Below, piece after piece: positions 50,608 to 63,217 of a stretch of 64,000 bases of DNA. The notes under the pieces were generated by a model, which saw nothing but the letters and a program-made list of their open reading frames with translations, had not been told where the DNA came from and did not search any database. Position 1 is the first letter of the stretch, and each line of letters opens with the position of its first letter. The position numbers and the translations under genes were made by a program. The stretch is from Calliopsis andreniformis (lineage: Eukaryota > Arthropoda > Insecta > Hymenoptera > Andrenidae), in assembly GCF_051401765.1 (NCBI RefSeq), contig NW_027480481.1, positions 1,240,001 to 1,304,000 on the forward strand. The letters run 5' to 3'.

Positions 50608-53600
50608 CCTCAGTCCTCAAACCTCAATCCTCAACCCTCAGCCCTCATCCTCCATCCTCAATCCTTAATCATCAATCCTCAATCTTCAATCCTCAATATT
50701 CAATTTTCAACCCTCAATCATCAATCCTCAATTCTCAATCCTCAATCCTCAATCCTCAATCCTCAATCCTCAACTCTCGATCCTCAATCATCAGTCCTCA
50801 GTCCTCAAACCTCAATCCTCAACCCTCAGCCCTCATCCTCCATCCTCATCCCTCAGTCCTCAATCCTCAATCTTCAATCCTCAATATTCAATCTTCAATC
50901 CTCAATCCTCAATCCTCAATCCTCAATCTTCAGTGATCAATACTCAATCTTCAATACTCAATCATCGATCCTCAACCCTCAATCCTCAATCCTCAATCCT
51001 CATTTCTCAAACCTGAATTCTCAACCCTCAGTCCTCATCCTCAATTCTCAATCCTCAATCCTCAATCCCCAATCCTCAATTCTCAATACTCAATCTTCAA
51101 TGCTCAATCCTCAATCCTCAATCGTCATTTCTCAAACCTCAACCCTGAACCCTCAGACCTCATCCTCAATTCTCAATTCTAAATCCTCAATCATCAATCC
51201 TCAATCTTCAATCCTCATTAATCAATCTCCAATCCTAGATCCTCAGTACTCAATCCTCAATCCCCAATCTTCAATCCTCAATAATCAATCTCCAATCCTA
51301 GATACTCAACCCTCAATCCTCAATCCTCAATCCTCAATCCTCAATCCTCAACCCTCAATCCTCATTCCTCAAACCTCAATCCTCAACCCTCAGTCCTCAT
51401 CCTCAATTCTCAGTCCTCAATCCTCAATCCTCAATCCTCAATCTTCAATCCTCAATAATCAATCTCCAATCCTAGATCCTCAATCCACAATCTTCGATCC
51501 TTAATTCTCAATCTTCAATCCTCAATCCCCAGTCTTCAATCTTCAATCCTCAATGCTCAATCCTCAATCCTCAATCCTCATTCTTCAATCCTCAATACCC
51601 AATCCTCAATCATCAATCCTCAATCATCAATCCTCAATTCTCAATCCTCAATCCTCAATCCTCAGTCGTCAAACCTCAATCCCTGACCCTCTGCCCTCAT
51701 CCTCAACCCTCAGTCTTCAATCCTCAGTCCTCAGTCCTCAAACCTCTCTCCTCAACCCTCAGACATCATCCTCTATCCTCAATCCTCAATCCTCAATCCT
51801 CAATCTTCAATCCCTAATACTCAATCTTCAATCCTCAATGCTCAGTCCTCAAACCTCAATCCTGAACCTTCAATACTCAACCTTCAAGTCTCAATCCTCA
51901 GTCCTCAATCCTCGATCTTCAATCTTCAATCCTCAATCCTCAATCCTCAATCCTCAATCCTCAATCCTCAGTGATCAATACTCAATCTTCAATACTCAAT
52001 CATCGATCCTCAACCCTCAATCCTCAATCCTCAATCCTCAATCCTCAATCCTCATTTCTCAAACCTCAATTCTCAAACCTCAGTCCTCATCCTCAATTCT
52101 CAATCCTCAATCCTCAATCCTCAATCCTCAATTCTCAATACTCAATCTTCAATCCTCAATCCTCAATCCTCAATCCTCATTTCTCAAACCTCAAACCTCA
52201 ACCCTCAGACCTCATCATCAATTCTCAACTCTAAATCCTCAATCATCAATCCTCAATCTTCAATCCTCATTAATCAATCTCCAATCCTAGATCCTCAATC
52301 CTCAATCCTCAATCCCCAATCTTCAATCCTCAATAATCAATCTCCAATCCTAGATCCTCAACCCTCAATCCTCAATCCTCAATCCTCAATCCTCATTCTT
52401 CAATCCTCAATACCCAATCCTCAATCTTCAATCCTCAATCATCAATCCTCAATTCTCAATCCTCAATCCTCAATCCTCAGTCGTCAAGCCTCAATCCCTG
52501 ACCCTCTGCCCTCATCCTCAACCCTCAGTCTTCAATCCTCAGCCCTCAGTCCTCAAACCTCTCTACTCAACCCTCGCACATCATCCTCAATCCTCAATCC
52601 TCAATCCTCAATCCTCAATCTTCAATCCCTAATACTCAATCTTCAATCCTCAATGCTCAGTCCTCAAACCTCAATCCTGAATCTTCAATACTCAACCTTC
52701 AAGCCTCAATCCTGAGTCCTCAATCCTCGATCCTCAATCTTCAATCCTCAATATCCAATCTTCAATCCTCAATCCTCAATCCTCAATCCTCAAGCCTCAA
52801 TTTTCAATCTTCAATCCTCAACCCTCAGGCCTCAATCATCAATATTCAACCCACAGTCCTCGTCCTCAATCCACAACCCTCAATCGTCAATCCTCAATCT
52901 TCAATCATCAATATTCAATCTTCAATCCTCAATGCTCAATCCTCAATCCTCAATCCTCAATCCTCAATCCTCAATCCTCAACTCTCAATCTTCAATCCTC
53001 AATACTCAATCTTCAATCCTCAATCCTCAATCTTCAATCCTCAATACTCAATCTTCAATCCTCAATCCTCAATCGTCAATCCACAATCCTCAACCTTCGA
53101 TCCTCAATACTCAATTTTCAATCCTCAATCCTCAATCCTCAATCCTCAATTCTCAATCCTCAATCCTCTGCCCTCAGTCCTCAAACCTCGATCCTCAACA
53201 CTCAGCCATCGTCCTCCATCCTCAATCCTTAATCATCAATCCTGAATCTTCAATCCTCAATATTCAATCATCAACCCTCAATACTCAACACTCAATCCTC
53301 AATCCTCAATCCTCAGTGATCAATACTCAATCTTTAATACACAATCCTCAATCCTCAATCCTCAATCTTCAATCCTCAATCCTCAATCCTCAATCCTCAA
53401 TCCTCAATCTTCAATCCCTAATACTCAATCTTCAATCCTCAATCCTCAGTCACCAAACCTCAATCCTGAATCTTCAATACTCAACCTTCAAGCCTCAATC
53501 CTCAGTCCTCAATACTCAACCATCAATACTCAATTCTCAATACTCAATAGAATAATCCTGAATTCTCAGGACCCAATACTCAAACCTCAATCCTCAACCC

Positions 53601-56452
53601 TCAGCCCTCATCCTCCATCCTCAATCCTCAATCCTCAATCCTCAATCCTCAGTCCTCAATCTTCAATCCCAGATCCTCAACCCTCAATTCTCAATCGTCA
53701 ATCCTCAATCCTCATTCTTCAATCCTCAATACCCAACCCTCAATCCTCAATCCTCAATCTTCAATCCTCAATAATCAATCTCCAATCGTACATCCTCAAT
53801 TCCCAATCCTCAATCCTTAATCCTCAATCTTCAATCCTCAATCGCCAGTCCTCAATCTTCAATCCTCAATGCTCAATCCTCAATCCTCAAGCCTCAGTCC
53901 TCAATCCTCAATCCTCAAGCCTCAAACCTCAATCCTCAACCGTCAGTCCTCGTCCTCAATCCTCAACCCTCAATCCACAATCCCCAATCTTCAATCTCCA
54001 ATCTTAGATCCTCAATCCTCAATCCTCAATCCCCAATCTTCAATCCTCAATAATCAATCTCCAAACCTAGATCCTCAATCCTCAATCCTCAATCCCCAAT
54101 CTTCAATCCTCAATAATCAATCTCCAATCCTAGATCCTCAACCCTCAATCCTCAATCCTCAATCCTCAATCCTCATTCTTCAATCCTCAATACCCAATCC
54201 TCAATCATCAATCCTCTATCAACAATCCTTAATTCTCAATCCTCAATCCTCAGTCCTCAGCCGTCAAACCTCAATCCCCGACCCTCAGCCCTCATCCTCA
54301 ATCCTCAGTCCTCAATCCTCAATCCTCAGCCCTCAAACCTCAATACTGAATCCTCAATACTCAACCTTCAATCCTCAATCTTCAGTCCTCAGTACTCAAC
54401 CATCGATCCTCAATTCTCAGTACTCAATAGAATATCCTGAATTCTCAGGACTCAATACTCAAACCTCAATCCTCAACCCTCAGCCCTCATCCTCCATCCT
54501 CAATCCTCTATCCTCAATACCCAATCCTCAATCTTCAATCCTCAATCATCAATCCGTAATTCTCAATCCTCATACCTCAATCCTCAGTCGTCAAACCTCA
54601 ATCCCTGACCCTCTGCCCTCATCCTCAACCCTCAGTCTTCAATCCTCAGTCCTCAGTCCTCAAACCTCAATCCTCAAACCTCTGACATCATCCTCAATCC
54701 TCAATCCTCAATCCTCAATCCTCAGTGATCAATACTCAATCTTCAATACTCAATCATCGATCCTCAACCCTCAATCCTCAATCCTCAATCCTCAATCCTC
54801 AATCCTCATTTCTCAAACCTCAATTCTCAAACCTCAGTCCTCATCCTCAATTCTCAATCCTCAATCCTCAATCCTCAATCCTCAATCCTCAATCCTCAAT
54901 CCTCAATCTTCAATCCTCAATACTCAATCTTCAATCCTCAATCCTCAATCTTCAATCCTCAATACTCAATCTTCAATCCTCAATCCTCAATCGTCAATCC
55001 ACAATCCTCAATCTTCGATCCTCAATACTCAATTTTCAATCCTCAATCCTCAATCCTCAGCTCTCAATCCTCAATCCTCAGTCCTCAGTCCTCAAACCTC
55101 AATCCTCAACCCTCAGCCCTCATCCTCCATCCTCAATCCTTAATCATCAATCCTCAATCTTCAATCCTCAATATTCAATTTTCAACCCTCAATCATCAAT
55201 CCTCAATTCTCAATCCTCAATCCTCAATCCTCAATCCTCAATCCTCAACTCTCGATCCTCAATCATCAGTCCTCAGTCCTCAAACCTCAATCCTCAACCC
55301 TCAGCCCTCATCCTCCATTCTCATCCCTCAGTCCTCAATCCTCAATCTTCAATCCTCAAAATTCAATCTTCAATCCTCAATCCTCAATCCTCAATCCTCA
55401 ATCCTCAATCTTCAGTGATCAATACTCAATCTTCAATACTCAATCATCGATCCTCAACCCTCAATCCTCAATCCTCAATCCTCATTTCTCAAACCTGAAT
55501 TCTCAACCCTCAGTCCTCATCCTCAATTCTCAATCCTCAATCCTCAATCCCCAATCCTCAATTCTCAATACTCAATCTTCAATGCTCAATCCTCAATCCT
55601 CAATCCTCATTTCTCAAACCTCAACCCTGAACCCTCAGACCTCATCCTCAATTCTCAATTCTAAATCCTCAATCATCAATCCTCAATCTTCAATCCTCAT
55701 TAATCAATCTCCAATCCTAGATCCTCAGTACTCAATCCTCAATCCCCAATCTTCAATCCTCAATAATCAATCTCCAATCCTAGATACTCAACCCTCAATC
55801 CTCAATCCTCAATCCTCAATCCTCAATCCTCAACCCTGAATCCTCATTCCTCAAACCTCAATCCTCAACCCTCAATCCTCAATCCTCAATCTTGAATCCT
55901 CAATAATCAATCTCCAATCCTAGATCCTCAATCCACAATCTTCAATCCTTAATTCTCAATCTTCAATCCTCAATCCCCAGTCTTCAATCTTCAATCCTCA
56001 ATGCTCAATCCTCAATCCTCAATCCTCAGTCCTCAATCCTCAATCTTCAATCCTCAATACTCAATCTTCAATCCTCAATCCTCAATCTTCAATCCTCAAT
56101 ACTCAATCTTCAATCCTCAATCCTCAATCGTCAATCCTCAATCCTCAATCTTCGATCCTCAATACTCAATTTTCAATCCTCAATCCTCAATCCTCAATCC
56201 ACAATTCTCAATCCTCAATCCTCTGCCCTCAGTCCTCAAACCTCAATCCTCAACTCTCAGCTCTCGTCCTCCATCCTCAATCCTTAATCATCAATCCTCA
56301 ATCTTCAATCCTCAATATTCAATCATCAACCCTCAGTCCTCAACACTCAATCCTCAATCCTCAATCCTCAGTGATCAATACTCAATCTTTAATACACAAT
56401 CCTCAATCCTCAATCCTCAATCCTCAATCCTCAATCCTCAATCCTCAATCCT

Positions 56453-56604
56453 CATTTCTCAAACCTCAATCCTCAACCCTCAGTCCTCATCCTCAATTCT
56501 CAATTCTCAATCCTCAATCCTCAATCCTCATTTCTCAAACCTCAATCCTCAACCCTCAGTCCTCATCCTCAATTCTCAATTCTCAATCCTCAATCATCAA
56601 TCCT
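56453..56604. repeat. 76-bp tandem duplication
   Basis: CATTTCTCAAACC occurs at 56,453 and again at 56,529 with the same following sequence (CAGTCCTCATCC, then doubled CAATTCT). The parent stretch at about 48,089 has it once. With one extra heptamer just upstream it explains the offset change from 8,357 to 8,440 bp. Confidence 0.82.
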
Positions 56605-57749
56605 CAATCTTCAATCCTCAATAATCAATCTCCAATTCTAGATACTCAATCCTCAATCCTCAATCCTCAATCTTCAATCCTCAATAATCAATCTCCAATC
56701 CTAGATCCTCAATCCCCAATCCTCAGTCCTCAATCCTCAATCCTCATTCTTCAATCCTCAATACCCAATCCTCAATCTTCAATCCTCAATCCTCAATCCT
56801 CAATCCTTAATCCTCAATCTTCAATCCCTAATACTCAATCTTCAATCCTCAATCCTCAGTCCCCAAACCTCAATCCTGAATCTTCAATACTCAACCTTCA
56901 AGCCTCAATCCTCAGTCCTCAATACTCAACCATCGATACTCAATTCTCAATACTCAATAGAATATCCTGAATTCTCAGGACCCAATACTCAAACCTCAAT
57001 CCTCAACCCTCAGCCCTCATCCTCAAACCTCAATCCTCAATCCTCAATATTCAATCATCAATACTCAATCCTCAATCTTCAATCCTCAATCCTCAGTCCC
57101 CAAACCTCAATCCTGAATCTTCAATACTGAAACTTCAAGCCTCAATCCTCAGTCCTCAATACTCAACCATCACTCCTCAATTCTCAATACTCAATAGAAT
57201 ATCCTGAATTCTCAGGACTCAATACTCAAACCTCAATCCTCAACCCTCCTCCCTCATCCTCCATCCTCAATCCTCTATCCTCAATACCCAATCCTCAATC
57301 TTCAATCCTCAATCATCAATCCTCAATTCTCAATCCTCAATCCTCAATCCTCAGTCGTCAAACCTCAATCCCAGACCCTCTGCCCTCATCCTCAACCCTC
57401 AGTCTTCAATCATCAGGCCTCAGTCCTCAAACCTCAATCCTCAACCCTCAGACATCATCCTCAATCCTCAATCCTCAATCCTCAATCCTCAATCTTCAAT
57501 CCCTAATACTCAATCTTCAATCCTCAATCCTCAGTCCTCAAACCTCAATCCTGAATCTTCAATACTCAACCTTCAAGCCTCAATCCTCAGTCCTCAATCC
57601 TCGATCCTCAATCTTCAATCCTCAATATCCAATCTTCAATCCTCAATCCTCAATCCTTAATACTCAATCTTCAATCCTCAATCCTCAATCGTCAATCCTC
57701 AATCCTCAATCTTCAATCCTCAATACTCAATTTTCAATCCTCAATCCAC

Positions 57750-59054
57750 AACCCTCAATCGTCAATCCTCAATCTTCAATCATCAATATTCAATCTTCAA
57801 TCCTCAATGCTCAATCCTCAATCCTCAATCCTCAATCCTCAATCTTCAATCCTCAATCCTCAATCCTCAATCCTCAATCCTCAACCCTCAATCCTCATTC
57901 CTCAAACCTCAATCCTCAACCCTCAGTCCTCATCCTCAATTCTCAATCCTCAATCCTCAATCCTCAATCCTCAATCTTGAATCCTCAATAATCAATCTCC
58001 AATCCTAGATCCTCAATCCACAATCTTCAATCCTTAATTCTCAATCTTCAATCCTCAATCCCCAGTCTTCAATCTTCAATCCTCAATGCTCAATCCTCAA
58101 TCCTCAATCCTCAGTCCACAATCCTCAGTCCTCAATCCTCAAACCTCAATCCTCTACCGTCAGTCCTCGTCCTCAATCCTCAAACCTCAATCCTCAATCC
58201 TCAATATTCAATCATCAATACTCAATCTTCAATCCTCAATCCTCAATCCTCAATCCTCAATCCTCAATCATCAATCCTCAATTCTCAATCCTCAATCCTC
58301 AATCCTCAGTCGTCAAACATCAATCCCTGACCCTCTGCCCTCTTCCTCAACCCTCAGTCTTCAATCCTCAGTCCTCAGTCCTCAAACCTCAATCCTCAAC
58401 AATCAGACATCATCCTCAATCCTCAATCCTCAATCCTCAATCCTCAATCTTCAATCCCTATTACTCAATCTTCAATCCTCAATCCTCAGTCCCCAAACCT
58501 CAATCCTGAATCTTCAATACTCAACCTTCAAGCCTCAATCCTCAGTCCTCAATACACAACCATCAATCCTCAATTCTCAATACTCAATAGAATATCCAGA
58601 ATTCTCAGGACTCAATACTCAAACCTCAATCCTCAACCCTCAGCCCTCATCCTCCATCCTCAATCCTCAATCCTCAATCCTCAATCCTCAATCCTCAATC
58701 TTCAATCCTAGATCCTCAACCCTCAATCCTCAATCCTCAATCCTCAATCCTCATTCTTCAATCCTCAATACCCAATCCTCAATCTTCAATCCTCTATCAA
58801 CAATCCTTAATTCTCAATCCTCAATCCTCAGTCCTCAGCCGTCAAACCTCAATCCCCGACCCTCAGCCCTCATCCTCAATCCTCAGTCCTCAATCCTCAG
58901 TCCTCAGTCCTCAAACCTCAACCCTCAACCCTCAGACATCATCCTCAATCCTCAATCCTCAATCCTCAGTCCTCAATCCTCAATCCTCAATTCTCAATAC
59001 TCAATCTTCAATCTTCAATCCCTGATACTCAATTCTCAATCCTCAATCCTCAGT
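57750..59054. repeat. 1.3-kb anchor block, copy 5
   Basis: Copy of 49,310-50,607 with one additional heptamer near 58,258 (offset 8,440 changing to 8,447 bp). It also has TCTTCCTC for TCATCCTC near 58,342 and CAACAATCAGAC for CAACCCTCAGAC near 58,399. Confidence 0.85.
58594..58611. repeat. Higher-order-repeat anchor landmark 5 (CCAGA variant)
   Basis: Same CCAGA variant, 8,447 bp after the previous anchor. It starts the incomplete fifth cycle, which runs to the window end. Confidence 0.88.
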
Positions 59055-60227
59055 CCTCAGTCCTCAAACCTCAATCCTCAACCCTCAGCCCTCATCCTCC
59101 ATCCTCAATCCTTAATCATCAATCCTCAATCTTCAATCCTCAATATTCAATTTTCAACCCTCAATCATCAATCCTCAATTCTCAATCCTCAATCCTCAAT
59201 CCTCAATCCTCAATCCTCAACTCTCGATCCTCAATCATCAGTCCTCAGTCCTCAAACCTCAATCCTCAACCCTCAGCCCTCATCCTCCATCCTCATCCCT
59301 CAGTCCTCAATCCTCAATCTTCAATCCTCAATATTCAATCTTCAATCCTCAATCCTCAATCCTCAATCCTCAATCCTCAATCTTCAGTGATCAATACTCA
59401 ATCTTCAATACTCAATCATCGATCCTCAACCCTCAATCCTCAATCCTCAATCCTCATTTCTCAAACCTGAATTCTCAACCCTCAGTCCTCATCCTCAATT
59501 CTCAATCCTCAATCCTCAATCCCCAATCCTCAATTCTCAATACTCAATCTTCAATGCTCAATCCTCAATCCTCAATCCTCATTTCTCAAACCTCAACCCT
59601 GAACCCTCAGACCTCATCCTCAATTCTCAATTCTAAATCCTCAATCATCAATCCTCAATCTTCAATCCTCATTAATCAATCTCCAATCCTAGATCCTCAG
59701 TACTCAATCCTCAATCCCCAATCTTCAATCCTCAATAATCAATCTCCAATCCTAGATACTCAACCCTCAATCCTCAATCCTCAATCCTCAATCCTCAATC
59801 CTCAACCCTCAATCCTCATTCCTCAAACCTCAATCCTCAACCCTCAGTCCTCATCCTCAATTCTCAGTCCTCAATCCTCAATCCTCAATCCTCAATCCTC
59901 AATCTTCAATCCTCAATAATCAATCTCCAATCCTAGATCCTCAATCCACAATCTTCGATCCTTAATTCTCAATCTTCAATCCTCAATCCCCAGTCTTCAA
60001 TCTTCAATCCTCAATGCTCAATCCTCAATCCTCAATCCTCATTCTTCAATCCTCAATACCCAATCCTCAATCATCAATCCTCAATCATCAATCCTCAATT
60101 CTCAATCCTCAATCCTCAATCCTCAGTCGTCAAACCTCAATCCCTGACCCTCTGCCCTCATCCTCAACCCTCAGTCTTCAATCCTCAGTCCTCAGTCCTC
60201 AAACCTCTCTCCTCAACCCTCAGACAT

Positions 60228-60277
60228 CATCCTCAATCCTCAATCCTCAATCCTCAATCCTCAATCCTCAATCCTCA
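60228..60277. other. 154-bp deletion scar (22 heptamers) within a consensus run
   Basis: Before this point the offset to cycle 4 is 8,461 bp; at the CAGTGATC element (60,278 against 51,971) it is 8,307 bp. The missing piece carried CCCTAATAC, CAATGCTCAGTCC and CTCGATCTTC. Both ends lie in perfect TCAATCC runs, so the exact breakpoint cannot be placed. Confidence 0.78.
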
Positions 60278-63217
60278 GTGATCAATACTCAATCTTCAAT
60301 ACTCAATCATCGATCGTCAACCCTCAATCCTCAATCCTCAATCCTCAATCCTCAATCCTCATTTCTCAAACCTCAATTCTCAACCCTCAGTCCTCATACT
60401 CAATTCTCAATCCTCAATCCTCAATCCTCAATCCTCAATTCTCAATACTCAATCTTCAATCCTCAATCCTCAATCCTCAATCCTCATTTCTCAAACCTCA
60501 ATCCTCAACCCTCAGACCTCATCATCAATTCTCAACTCTAAATCCTCAATCATCAATCCTCAATCTTCAATCCTCATTAATCAATCTCCAATCCTAGATC
60601 CTCAATCCTCAATCCTCAATCCCCAATCTTCAATCCTCAATAATCAATCTCCAATCCTAGATCCTCAACCCTCAATCCTCAATCCTCAATCCTCAATCCT
60701 CATTCTTCAATCCTCAATACCCAATCCTCAATCTTCAATCCTCAATCATCAATCCTCAATTCTCAATCCTCAATCCTCAATCCTCAGTCGTCAAGCCTCA
60801 ATCCCTGACCCTCTGCCCTCATCCTCAACCCTCAGTCTTCAATCCTCAGCCCTCAGTCCTCAAACCTCTCTACTCAACCCTCGCACATCATCCTCAATCC
60901 TCAATCCTCAATCCTCAATCCTCAATCCTCAATCTTCAATCCCTAATACTCAATCTTCAATCCTCAATGCTCAGTCCTCAAACCTCAATCCTGAATCTTC
61001 AATACTCAACCTTCAAGCCTCAATCCTGAGTCCTCAATCCTCGATCCTCAATCTTCAATCCTCAATATCCAATCTTCAATCCTCAATCCTCAATCCTCAA
61101 TCCTCAAGCCTCAATTTTCAATCTTCAATCCTCAACCCTCAGACCTCAATCATCAATATTCAACCCACAGTCCTCGTCCTCAATCCACAACCCTCAATCG
61201 TCAATCCTCAATCTTCAATCATCAATATTCAATCTTCAATCCTCAATGCTCAATCCTCAATCCTCAATCCTCAATCCTCAATCCTCAATCCTCAACCCTC
61301 AATCTTCAATCCTCAATACTCAATCTTCAATCCTCAATCCTCAATCTTCAATCCTCAATACTCAATCTTCAATCCTCAATCCTCAATCGTCAATCCACAA
61401 TCCTCAACCTTCGATCCTCAATACTCAATTTTCAATCCTCAATCCTCAATCCTCAATCCTCAACTCTCAATCCTCAATCCTCTGCCCTCAGTCCTCAAAC
61501 CTCGATCCTCAACACTCAGCCATCGTCCTCCATCCTCAATCCTTAATCATCAATCCTGAATCTTCAATCCTCAATATTCAATCATCAACCCTCAATACTC
61601 AACACTCAATCCTCAATCCTCAATCCTCAGTGATCAATACTCAATCTTTAATACACAATCCTCAATCCTCAATCCTCAATCTTCAATCCTCAATCCTCAA
61701 TCCTCAATCCTCAATCCTCAATCTTCAATCCCTAATACTCAATCTTCAATCCTCAATCCTCAGTCACCAAACCTCAATCCTGAATCTTCAATACTCAACC
61801 TTCAAGCCTCAATCCTCAGTCCTCAATACTCAACCATCAATACTCAATTCTCAATACTCAATAGAATAATCCTGAATTCTCAGGACCCAATACTCAAACC
61901 TCAATCCTCAACCCTCAGCCCTCATCCTCCATCCTCAATCCTCAATCCTCAATCCTCAATCCTCAGTCCTCAATCTTCAATCCCAGATCCTCAACCCTCA
62001 ATTCTCAATCGTCAATCCTCAATCCTCATTCTTCAATCCTCAATACCCAACCCTCAATCCTCAATCCTCAATCTTCAATCCTCAATAATCAATCTCCAAT
62101 CCTACATCCTCAATTCCCAATCCTCAATCCTTAATCCTCAATCTTCAATCCTCAATCGCCAGTCCTCAATCTTCAATCCTCAATGCTCAATCCTCAATCC
62201 TCAAGCCTCAGTCCTCAATCCTCAATCCTCAAGCCTCAAACCTCAATCCTCAACCGTCAGTCCTCGTCCTCAATCCTCAACCCTCAATCCACAATCCCCA
62301 ATCTTCAATCTCCAATCCTAGATCCTCAATCCTCAATCCTCAATCCCCAATCTTCAATCCTCAATAATCAATCTCCAAACCTAGATCCTCAATCCTCAAT
62401 CCTCAATCCCCAATCTTCAATCCTCAATAATCAATCTCCAATCCTAGATCCTCAACCCTCAATCCTCAATCCTCAATCCTCAATCCTCATTCTTCAATCC
62501 TCAATACCCAATCCTCAATCATCAATCCTCTATCAACAATCCTTAATTCTCAATCCTCAATCCTCAGTCCTCAGCCGTCAAACCTCAATCCCCGACCCTC
62601 AGCCCTCATCCTCAATCCTCAGTCCTCAATCCTCAATCCTCAGCCCTCAAACCTCAATACTGAATCCTCAATACTCAACCTTCAATCCTCAATCTTCAGT
62701 CCTCAGTACTCAACCATCGATCCTCAATTCTCAGTACTCAATAGAATATCCTGAATTCTCAGGACTCAATACTCAAACCTCAATCCTCAACCCTCAGCCC
62801 TCATCCTCCATCCTCAATCCTCTATCCTCAATACCCAATCCTCAATCTTCAATCCTCAATCATCAATCCGTAATTCTCAATCCTCATACCTCAATCCTCA
62901 GTCGTCAAACCTCAATCCCTGACCCTCTGCCCTCATCCTCAACCCTCAGTCTTCAATCCTCAGTCCTCAGTCCTCAAACCTCAATCCTCAAACCTCTGAC
63001 ATCATCCTCAATCCTCAATCCTCAATCCTCAATCCTCAATCCTCAATCCTCAGTGATCAATACTCAATCTTCAATACTCAATCATCGATCCTCAACCCTC
63101 AATCCTCAATCCTCAATCCTCAATCCTCAATCCTCATTTCTCAAACCTCAATTCTCAAACCTCAGTCCTCATCCTCAATTCTCAATCCTCAATCCTCAAT
63201 CCTCAATCCTCAATCCT

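Larger units (their letters stand above)
50147..58593. repeat. Higher-order repeat cycle 4 (8,447 bp, shortened)
   Basis: Landmarks in order start at 53555 (inserted A), 54434 (GGACTC), 56964 (GGACCC) and 57201 (GGACTC). The GGGTTC, ATGG and GGATTC landmarks of cycle 3 are missing. Cycles 2 and 4 are thus short for different reasons. From about 55,870 it repeats the sequence from about 47,513 at offsets of 8,357 to 8,440 bp. Confidence 0.82.
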
